Source: Corinectria fuckeliana (lineage: Eukaryota > Ascomycota > Sordariomycetes > Hypocreales > Nectriaceae). From it: a stretch of DNA of 28,666 nt. The stretch spans positions 1-28,666 of the forward strand of contig WPDH01000439.1 of NCBI GenBank assembly GCA_019137255.1, in the 5' to 3' direction. Shown here one piece after another: positions 18,904-27,178 of this stretch. The notes beneath the pieces are model-generated. The model was not told the DNA's origin and searched no databases. It worked only from the letters and a program-made list of their open reading frames with translations. The number at the start of each line of letters is the position of its first letter. The first letter of the stretch is position 1. The translations under genes and the position numbers were made by a program.

Positions 18904-19428
18904 TCAGTGGCGGATCTCGAAGCTGCTCTCCCCCTCTACCACGTCCCGATCCTCCCGGTCGAGCTTGACAACCTTCGAGTGTCTGGGCCCGTCATCCACG
19001 TCCTTGAAGAACTTGGCCATGGCCTCGTCATCGCCCTGCGCCTCGCCCTCAACCTGCCGGGACCGTTGGCGAAACGAGCTCTTCGCACAAGAGCCTCAGG
19101 GATGACTTACTTTGTTGTCGGGCGTGTTGCGGCACCAGCCTGTGACGCCATGCTCACGAGCTCTCCTCCGGGTGAAATACCTAGTTTCTAATTAGAAGCG
19201 CGCTTCGGCGGTTGGCGCAAGCCGGAGAGAGGGCTCTCTGCATTCGTACCGAAATCCAATACCTAAGTCAAGTTACATGACGTCAACTCCGCCCTCACGA
19301 ATGAAAGTGTAGGCGCTGCAATTCGTACCTTGGACCGTTCCGCCGTGGGCTAAAAAGTAGACCTGCGCGCTTGTAAGCAGCCATGAGAGGGCAGACTCGG
19401 GGCCGAAGTAGCATACTCGTTTCGCCAT
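18904..19428 (-). CDS. Acylphosphatase, five exons including a 13-nt microexon
   Basis: Assembled by hand on the minus strand: exons 19428-19417 (12 nt), 19362-19329 (34 nt), 19262-19250 (13 nt), 19180-19111 (70 nt) and 19053-18904 (150 nt). Introns are 54, 66, 69 and 57 nt, all GT-AG (donors GTATGC, GTACGA, GTACGA, GTAAGT). The product is 92 residues, the usual acylphosphatase size. It opens as MAKRVYFLAHGGTVQGIGFR, then YFTRRRAREHGVTGWCRNTP. The catalytic pair is Arg20 (loop VQGIGFR) and Asn38 (WCRNT), with the same 18-residue spacing as Arg23/Asn41 of vertebrate enzymes. The end, VEGESSFEIRH, is also typical. The enzyme hydrolyses acyl phosphates such as 1,3-bisphosphoglycerate, probably in the cytosol. 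The reverse-strand frame that overlaps it is a shadow. The microexon model needs transcript support, but the protein it yields leaves little doubt. Confidence 0.88.
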
Positions 19429-19742
19429 ATTGTTCAATTCTCATACCAACAGCAATGGTCGTTAAGTGTCGAGGCAAGCGTATTCCCGGGAGCTCAGCTT
19501 GGAGGGGCGCAAGGCAACGTGGGGCACCGGCTAAGCCCCGGCCAGGAGATAAGATACTAGTACCAAGTACATATGTACCCTAGGCTGGCTTGATGTCACT
19601 CGCGTGTTCGAGTCCGCGCCGAACAAAGCCCGCCAGCCCGTATCGAGTCTTTCTTCCTCCCTCTCTCTGCCCACGACCGTCTTTCACCATGACAATCGCT
19701 CGCACAGCTCATTGAACGACCCCAAACACGGCCGCGACCCTG
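19429..19742. promoter_or_regulatory. Bidirectional upstream region of acylphosphatase and TLS1
   Basis: About 314 bp between two divergent start codons. It contains a GTAC-type cluster (agtaccaagtacatatgtac near 19558-19577) and a CT-rich stretch before the TLS1 leader (about 19648-19675). No TATA box is obvious. Confidence 0.5.
19689..19715 (+). other. Candidate 8-residue uORF upstream of TLS1
   Basis: An ATG in good context (caccATGa) at 19689 opens an 8-codon frame ending in TGA at 19713-19715. The main ATG is 27 bp further and in the same frame. If the transcript starts upstream of 19689, ribosomes would meet this uORF first. Confidence 0.4.
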
Positions 19743-20902
19743 ATGGAGACAACCCCGGCCAACGAGCCCGTGGTTCGGTTCCGCGCTGGCAAGAAGCGCA
19801 AGGCCTACCGGCAGCGCCTCGACGACGACGCCGACCCGACGCCGAACAACCTCGCGACGCAGTCCCCCGACGCCGACGATGCAGACGCCGGTGAAGACGC
19901 CGCCGAGCCCAGCGTCGCAGCTGCCCTCCGGCTCCGCAACGCGCGTAGAGGCCGCCTCCGCGTCGCCGGCGCAAAACCCCCTCTCGCCAAGCCCGACGAC
20001 GAAGACCGCGCGCTCGTCGTGCGTGACCCGGACGGCGCCGCGCCCGACGGCCTCAGCAACGTCGTGAGCCGCTTCACGCACCAGACCGGCCTCGTCGCCG
20101 ACATGAACGATAAGCACATGTTCGTTGCCGCCCCGGGACCCCCATGCACCTGCGCCACCCGACTAATCATTCAAGGATGGAATACATAGAGTCCCGCCTA
20201 TCTAGCCGCGCGAGCGCAACTGCTTCCAACACCAAAGACGCCGCCCCATCTGCGCCCGCGTCGGCGCCTGCGAGGGCGACAGCGCCGCAAGGCCCGTCTA
20301 CGAAGCCGGAGGGCGGGCACGCCGTCATGCAAGGGCGGCTTATGGAGATCGACCTCGGCGACGAAGCCCGCGATACCAACGTCGCGCGGACGGAGCGCGT
20401 GATACAACATGGTGGAAGCTCGACGCCGGGGGAGGACGTCGGCCGGGGTCGCCGCGCGAAGAAGCCTCGGCTCGGCCGAGACGGCAAGCCGTGGCGGCCG
20501 CGGAACCGTCGCCCCAGCGACGCCATCAAACGAGATCAGATTGTCGAAGAGGTTCTCCGTGAAAGTCGACGTATGTTTTTGCTACTCCTAGCCGCCCGTT
20601 TTAACCTTGATCTGACCAAAGACTTTCCAGTTGATGTCTACGAAGCTCCTACCGACCCTACCGCCAAGCCGTCTGGCACAGACGACGATGGCGCCGCCGA
20701 TGACCGGCTGGCTGAGGAGTTCCGTCGGCAGTTTCTCGACGACGTCGCACAGCGCCAGCTCAAGAAGAAGAAGCCGGCTGCACAGGCGGCGCGTGCCGCA
20801 AACGAGGACGTTCTCAAGGGTCCTAAGCTGGGCGGTAGTCGAAACGTACGAGCCGCCATGCGGGACTTGTTGCTGAAAAAGGAAAAGGAGGGGAAGAAGT
20901 GA
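19743..20902 (+). CDS. TLS1: Tls1/C9orf78-family (hepatocellular carcinoma-associated antigen 59) spliceosome factor
   Basis: Three exons: 19743-20119, 20176-20570 and 20631-20902, 347 residues. Intron 1 (56 nt) has donor GTTCGT, branch GACTAAT and acceptor AAG. It restores the family block FTHQTGLVADMNDKHMMEYI (about residues 111-130). Intron 2 (60 nt) has donor GTATGT, branch CTGAC and acceptor CAG. It joins VLRESR to LDVYEAP, again the family sequence. The N-terminus RFRAGKKRKAYRQR is typical; the middle is alanine/proline-rich and poorly conserved; a basic patch RAKKPRLGRDGKPWRPRNRR and a charged C-terminus (KKEKEGKK) follow. Fission yeast Tls1 affects splicing of selected transcripts, including telomere and heterochromatin genes. 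Human C9orf78 binds BRR2/PRPF8. A nuclear role is expected. The first intron is not visible as a single open frame. It is divergent from the acylphosphatase gene. Confidence 0.9.
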
Positions 20903-21507
20903 GACAAGGAGACAAAGGGCGTTTTTCCTTTTGTTATGAATTTATTTCACACTGCGTTGGGCTAGCTGCGCCTTTCTCCAAAGTCGATGCGAGACACACA
21001 TAAAGTGTCTCAGTGAAACAAGCATTTATACATGATGCCTCTTCAAGCCATACTTCCAGTTACAGTAATCCAGATATATGCCCCTCAGTGCCTCTGATTC
21101 TCGACCCTGATTCAGAACGGCCACCGGTTAGTTGAATTCTTTCATTGACTACTTAGCCCGTCAAGATCGATGGATCGTGTCCATATTTACCCAAGTTCCA
21201 GTTGTCCAAGAGACCATCCCAGTTCCCGGCCTATGCTGTATAATCAAAACTCCTGTACCCAATTTCCTTATAAAGTGATCCCGAAAGAAAAGAAGAAAAA
21301 AATGCAAAAAAGAAACCTCATAAGAGAAGGACTGAAAGCCGCCTGGCACTAAGCCTCATGGATGAAACTCACTGTCCTGCTCCATACGCGAGGACGTTAG
21401 TCTGCGCCATATTGCATTTTGCGCCGAGTCAATGTTGTCCAAAAGCATCCCCAAGATGATAAGAGAAAGAATAGAAGTGAAAATGTGAGTCTCGAAGCGA
21501 AGAGACC
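20903..21507. other. Convergent 3' region of TLS1 and the zinc-binding protein
   Basis: About 600 bp of A/T-richer sequence, probably the two 3' UTRs. There is an A-rich run (aaaagaagaaaaaaatgcaaaaaag, near 21288-21311, which is cited here only by position as a polyadenine-like stretch). Short frames here have no protein character. Confidence 0.6.
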
Positions 21508-23248
21508 TCATCTGATGTCGAGCTGGAAAGGCTTGAACCGTCCGCCAATTGTGGCACAGCGGGGACACTTCCTTCTCGCTCCATGCTCCGCCATGAGAAC
21601 TTCAACACAAGTTGGACAGAGTCCGCAAATACATTCAGTGCACGCATAAGAGTCCTTGAGCAGCGAGAAACCCTGGCAAGCGGCACAGTAGATCTGGATG
21701 GTCTGCGCAGAGTATGCTGGCGATGAGTCGGACAAGCCCCGCGATCCGATATGGAAGTTCTCGCCGCTCTCGCCACTCTCCACAGACGGGAACGGCTCAA
21801 TGGCGTCCTGCGCATATGACGGCGGTGTGAGCGCCTGCTGGAGGGGAGATGCTTGGTAGTTCGCCGGTTGCAATTGAGGTTGGTGAGAAAATGGCGGCAT
21901 AGAAGCTCTATGCATCGAAACCGGTGATTGAGGGACCTGGGGGTATCGTCAGTTGAGGTTACCCTTGAGTGAAGATGACAGAAACATACAGGTGTGCGAT
22001 CTTCGTCGACGTCTCCAGCAGCCGAGGCGGCTTGGTCGGCTGCATCGATGAGGTCCTCCCATCGCTTCCCAAAGTCTGCAGAGGGTTCAGCTGAAAGAGC
22101 CTTCCGGTCATTACCTGGTCTATATCGCTCGTCGCTCTGAATCCGTCGTAGCCATTCTGTCGCAGTTCCACGGGAGTTCTTCTTTTTGTGATGAGCCTCC
22201 CTCCCTCGCTTCGTCACAGACTGCTTGCGAGGTCGATTGGGTCCCATTGGCCGCTGAAGAGGGGGAAGAGTTGAGGACCTTCCTGGAGGTGAATTGGCCA
22301 AAATCGAGGGGAGAAAATCGCGCTGTCGATTAGATTTTGCAGAAGAGTACGGGTCGCTGGTGATGTCGTGGTTTGAGAGGTTGAGAGGGGGCAATTCAAT
22401 AGATGTTCGCGGCCTCCGTCGTCCATCCACGTCCGAGTAGTATTCCTAAATCAATCAAGCTGATTAGACCATGTCATTCCGGGGTGGCGGCGATTTAGTT
22501 ATCGATAGGGGCGGGGTAGCGGAGCTTACACCATCAAAATCCGCGTCTCTTTCATTCTTGACGCCATGAAGCTCTGCTAGAGCTGCTGCTGCACTGGCAG
22601 TACCGAGCATGGGACCAACAGGGGCGCCGCCGCCACTGCCGAGTTCGTCTGCATGCCGGGGGGTACCCGGATTGCTTGACTCATCTCGGTGGTAGCTGTG
22701 ACGCTCGTGAAAACCTTGAAGGTGGTCAACGGGCGGGGGGAACACTGGCTGAGGGTGGGACAAACCCTGAGCAGCGGGAGTAGAGCTCTGATCGGGATGG
22801 CGGCGCTCCGACGGCGGAGTATTGATCATGAGGAGGAAGCTCTCTTCGGTGGCCGGGAGCTTGGAGATGTAGTGCTCGGGGTGCGCACGGCGAATATGCT
22901 CCTGCATGGAGCGGTACCTTTTTTCCTGTAGTTCGTAGCTTGGGTTAGATTGTGGACGTTACTGGGGGTTGGAGGGAAGCAGAAGTGGAAACGGAAGCTC
23001 TGGTAGCTCGCAGATAGGAAGTGGTGAGACATGACGATAACGCAGGACGTGGACAGCTGCAGGATCGGGTGGTTTCGAGGACGAGCAGCTGACAGCGGGC
23101 AGGAGACGAGAAAGAGGAACATGGGAGAGCTTACACCGATACATCGCTTGCGACAGCTGGAACCGTCCTGGTTGCGGAGAGGACAGACGACCTCATTGTT
23201 CGAGTCTGTGATTGAGAACGAAGAGGTTAAGGACGATCGAGGCGGCAT
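21508..23248 (-). CDS. Fungal zinc-binding protein: N-terminal C2H2-like finger and C-terminal CxxC cluster
   Basis: Four exons on the minus strand, all joined in phase 0: 23248-23135, 22925-22530, 22445-21990 and 21936-21508, 464 residues. Introns are 209, 84 and 53 nt; donors are GTAAGC, GTAAGC and GTATGT, acceptors CAG, TAG and CAG. The first intron has CTAAC before its acceptor and the third CTGAC. The N-terminus (VVCPLRNQDGSSCRKRC, then EKRYRSMQEHIRRAHPEHYI) gives a possible zinc site from C22/C32/C36 with H48/H53. The middle is S/P-rich, with TEWLRRIQSDERY and a short ordered stretch FGKRWEDLIDAADQAA. The C-terminus has cysteines at 406, 409, 421, 424, 426, 429, 432, 446 and 449, a RING- or treble-clef-like arrangement. 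It resembles the C2H2 finger domain proteins conserved in filamentous ascomycetes, whose function I do not know. A nuclear regulator or ubiquitin-type adaptor are both conceivable. Confidence 0.85.
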
Positions 23249-23819
23249 CTTGACCCCACCATGCGCAATGCGTCGTCGGTGGGGGTTGTTGGGTGGTGAT
23301 AAGAGAATGGAGAGTCGGAAACTGAGAGGGCGAAGGGTTCAATTGGCGAGATGATAGCTAGATGAAGCCGGAGCATTTCAATGCGCAGCTCGAGGATGGC
23401 GACAGGAGGTGCCCTAGGTCATGGGCGGACGTTACAAGAGGCGTTTCGAACTGAGCTAGGATTGTGAATGGATATTGACGGGAGCAAAGCTGCTGAGAGG
23501 CGATTGATGCGAGACGTCGACAGTTGAGAGCCGAAAGTCGGGAGTCGAGATATAAAGTGTAGGATTCCAAATACAGAGGTTAAGACAAAGGTCGGCGGAT
23601 GGGAGAGCAAGGGAAAAGATTATAGGACGGGAGGTAGGGCCGGTAGATAGGAAGCAAGGTGGGAGGAGATGGGTAAGGTACCTTTGGCAGGGAGGAGGAG
23701 CTAAGATGGAAGGTAACGAGACGGGAGGTGGGAGGCGAAAGGATGCTTTCGGGTAGGGCGTGTGAGAGAATTGGTGAGTAATAAGAGAGGAAAGAGCGAA
23801 AGAGAGGGAGAGCAAGAGG

Positions 23820-23872
23820 GCGTGTGCGTGCGTGCGAGTGTGTGTGTCGGGTGTGTGTGTGTGTGTGAGCGT
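23820..23872. repeat. GT-rich microsatellite
   Basis: Runs of gt with cgtg interruptions, including about nine uninterrupted gt units near 23850-23868. It lies about 600 bp upstream of the zinc-binding protein start. Confidence 0.8.
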
Positions 23873-24084
23873 GGGCGACAGAGTGCTCGTGTGGGCAGTG
23901 CCGCCCCAGCTGAGCTTCACAGCACCCAAGAGGAGCTCTCAGTTGCGCTCACACCCCCGAACCAAAGGACGAGCCAGTGCCGGGACCAGCACCGAGACGC
24001 GCGGAGCAAGCCAGAGGGACAGGCGGAAGAGGACCGAGGGAACTAAAGCAAGAGGAGGGCGTGTGGGCAAAGGCCGGGCTGTCA

Positions 24085-24104
24085 CTCGACTCGACTCGAC
24101 TCGA
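24085..24104. repeat. TCGAC pentanucleotide array
   Basis: Four units of tcgac, the last ending in g (ctcgac tcgac tcgac tcgag). The TCGA cores make it rich in small palindromes. It is isolated, and no function is evident. Confidence 0.8.
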
Positions 24105-25436
24105 GGGCGACGGGTGACGGGCGACGAATCTCGAGAGACTCGGAGGGACCTACTGGCGATCTGCTCGAACGACTTGCCGCTGGGGACCAATGGTATCGAT
24201 CCGAAGCTTGGGGGTGCGGGTACAACAGCTATAACAAGTTCTTCTAGGCCCAGGCGAGAAGCAAAACCCTCACCTCACGCTTCCCTGCGCGCTGTGTGTC
24301 CTCCCTGACTGGGGGCAGGGAAGCTTCCCCCAAGCATCCATCAAACAGAACAAAGCCGAAGCAAGCACGCGGCGGGAAGAAGCACTGGAGCAACTGGAGC
24401 ATGGAAGCAAGCATTGTTTAGTTAGCACCACGAGGGATCATGGCCCAAGCGCCCGTCGCGAGCAAATCAATTGGCTCCCATTGCAATGACTCGGAGGGGT
24501 GGTGACGGCGAGTGGGAACGCTGGAGACGATGGGTGGCTGGCAGTGGACGGCGCCATGGCATCTGAAAGGTTGAAAGGTGCTGCAGGTCAGTGAAGCTAC
24601 GTAAGTAAGTACTATGTACCCAAGCGACAGGGGGGGAAGCTCCATTCGAGGTGGAGCTGGGTCCCTGGTTGAAGGGATTTGAAGGCTTCACCTTGCCTTT
24701 GTGCTCAGAGCGTGTGCATGGTTAGCAGAGCTTTTCGCTTTGTCACCCTTCCCCAGGTAGGCCTATATTGGCTAATAACAAAGCTCATCGGCCAGGTATG
24801 CAGTATCAGGTCAGTTCTTCGCGAGTCCTGTCTAATCTACCTGGTTCCGAACCGCATCCGTCCATGTCTCGCCGTGCGTGCGGTCGGCCTCGTCGGCAGC
24901 CGTCGAGTGAGGCATCTGGCGCCTGGCACTTCAACTTCACTGGACGAAAGACGGACAGCACTGGATGGATGGCGGCGACTGGTCCGGCCGCCGTGGCCAA
25001 GAAGTCGGCGGGGCCGAAACCAAGGTCAACTGCCACCCATCCTGTCCCTAATCCAACTCCGGCTGTTAGCCGTCACATGTACACCATCAGCGCCGTTTTG
25101 CATGACTCTCGCCCCGAGCTGGACTCTGAGACCGGAAGCTGTCACTACTTCGACTGCTCACCAGCGAGGCCAAGCTGGGGCCCGGGCCACGCAAGGGTCG
25201 GCCAAGAGCTGGAATCTCAGTGACATAGTGGCGTTGGATGCGGCTGTTCAGCGGTTCGCATCGAGTCAATATAGATGTCGGGCGCCGGAGCCGTCGCCGC
25301 AAGGGCATCGAATCACGTCACCCATCAGGGAGGGGGCGTGAACCTGATGTGCAGACGGCGCATCCGGTGGTGGCGATGGCAAGAAGTTCTTTCGTCCTCG
25401 CCGCAATCATCCAGCCTTTGGCCCTGCAGGTAAGCA

Positions 25437-25470
25437 CTGTACCTTTACAGGTGGGTAGGTAGGTAGGTAC
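25437..25470. repeat. GGTA tandem tract with GTACC ends
   Basis: Tandem ggta units (gggtaggtaggtaggtacc) next to ctgtacc. This is one of several GGTA/GTAC-type words scattered in the intergenic DNA of this window. Confidence 0.75.
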
Positions 25471-26024
25471 CTAGCTCCGAAGCGCCTTGTTGTGTCAAAG
25501 TGTCAAAGGCATGGCGGGCAAGCAAAACAGAAGCCAGCGCCATGGGTACACAACACCACACCCTCGGGTTTGGTGAGGGGACGGTGACATCACCGGCCAG
25601 GGGACCCCCCGTGGCCCTACGGAACAAGGGCGAACGAGAGAGTCAGGAGAGATGCCATCCATCCCCTCGCTTGTGAGCTCTGAATCGAGCTCTGGCCCGT
25701 CAATGCGGGACTATGCAGGCGGTGAAGGAGGAGAATATCCTAAAACATGGATGGAGGGATAGACGTATGGATGAGGTGGTCGGCCAGGTAGGTTAGTACT
25801 ACTGAGGTAAGGTAAGGTAGCAGTAGTTAGTTGGTGGTAAGGGAGGGTAGAGTAGGAAGTACTATCTACTATGTAAGTACGGAGTACGCGCTTCATCTTT
25901 GGGGGCCAGGCTCGGGAGGGCGAGTGTCGCGAGGCCAACCAGCCGAGGTCACGGCATGGGTGATAAGTCCGGCTTTATTCTCCAGGGCGGTGACCCCGCG
26001 CCGCACCGCCTACATAAACCACGG

Positions 26025-26040
26025 GAATCGCTAGCGATTC
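26025..26040. other. Perfect 16-bp palindrome
   Basis: gaatcgctagcgattc is identical to its reverse complement. It sits in the gene-poor region, far from any called start codon. It could be a binding site for a dimeric protein or chance. Confidence 0.8.
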
Positions 26041-27085
26041 TGTCCCCTGCGGCCTGTGACCTAGCGCGCCAGACGAGAGGGATTTGGAGCTCCGAGTCTT
26101 TGGACTCTTCGACGACGTGGGAGTCCCTGTAGACCAAAAGAGTACGTAGAAGTTTCGAGTGGGGGAGGGGGGCGTGCGAAGTGACCGGCGCGGGAACGGA
26201 TAAGGATAAGGCCCAGAAAAGATTTCTCTCCATGGCTCCCCACCCAAACTGGAAAGCTACCTACCTACTAGTACTAGACTAGAGGCCTAAGTAAGTACCT
26301 AGATAGGTAACTAGATATCTGCTGTCTCGCAAGCAATAACCTACCTCCGTTTCAGTGTTAGGCATCAGACACAAGGCCGAGTAGACGGGAGTGCCAGAGA
26401 CGATTGTCTGTACGGAGCCAACCGCAAAGCCTCGACTGGTCTGGTCATCTGAACCGAGCCTGCAACCGCCGGCGATAAAACAACAATCACGACCGGCTGA
26501 TGGACGGGCTGGGTGGATTCTTTTTCGGAGCTTCAATGAGCGGAGCCCATGTACAGAGGTACGTACTGTACGAAGTAGTACTAGTAGGTAATTATGTAGT
26601 CCAGCTTGCTGCAGCTTCAGCAAAGCCCGCCCCTTGACTCGCTGCTTCCAGACAATCTCCACCCGCTCGCTCCTCTTCTGGATGGATCGTTGCCGCCATA
26701 GCCACTCAACCCTTGCGCTGGAACCCTGGTCCGAAGCTCTGGAAATGCCGATCCATCATGTGCTCGTCGGAACCGGTTCGGTCGCTTGGCGGCTGCGCCA
26801 AAGAGCTTTTCCGCAGGACGGTTTGCGCAAGAGCTCCTGCGGGAGCGAGCCCGCTGTTTTCTGGCATAATCTACGGCGACGCAGCGCACCTGCAGCCGGC
26901 GCCGCTCCGCTTTTGCCCGCCTTGGACGCCGGGACCGGTACGGATTCCACCCACCACCACCAGTTGGATTCATCTCCCCTCTCCCCTACTAACAAATATC
27001 GCTGTCATCGACTCGCACGACAACTCATTGGATCCAAACCCGGCGACAACATGGGCACAGAGCTCATCGTCTAGTTGCACGCACG

Positions 27086-27105
27086 CCCTAGACAAATGTC
27101 TAGGG
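27086..27105. promoter_or_regulatory. Perfect dyad, 9-bp arms
   Basis: ccctagaca and tgtctaggg are exact reverse complements separated by two bases. It lies 74 bp upstream of the ATG at 27179. Spaced or near-contiguous dyads of this kind are typical binding sites of dimeric regulators, but no factor can be named. Confidence 0.6.
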
Positions 27106-27133
27106 AAATCTACCATGCAACCAAGTTAGGTTC

Positions 27134-27149
27134 AAGACGAAGTCGTCTT
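27134..27149. promoter_or_regulatory. Perfect dyad, 7-bp arms
   Basis: aagacga and tcgtctt are exact reverse complements separated by ag. It lies 28 bp downstream of the dyad at 27086-27105 and 30 bp upstream of the ATG at 27179. Confidence 0.6.
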
Positions 27150-27178
27150 CAACCATCTCGGCAGCTTCAAGCGAAGCA

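Larger units (their letters stand above)
23249..27178. other. Second gene-poor region (3.9 kb)
   Basis: The first several hundred bp are upstream of the zinc-binding protein gene (-). Beyond that I see no supportable gene: the larger frames (for example 220 codons from 24679, 127 codons ending at 26279) begin with non-ATG codons or have no domain character. Visible elements are a GT microsatellite (23820-23872), a TCGAC array (24085-24104), GGTA/GTAC-type words (24600-24618, 25437-25470, 25788-25885, 26259-26312, 26558-26600), a perfect 16-bp palindrome (26025-26040) and two dyads just before 27179. Confidence 0.5.

Noticed and set aside
18907..19191. 94-codon plus frame opposite the acylphosphatase
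   Set aside because: Antisense shadow of acylphosphatase exons 4 and 5; it starts at GTG and the conserved protein is on the minus strand.
24679..25341. 220-codon plus frame
   Set aside because: TTG start, mixed composition, overlapping frames on other strands of equal quality and no domain.
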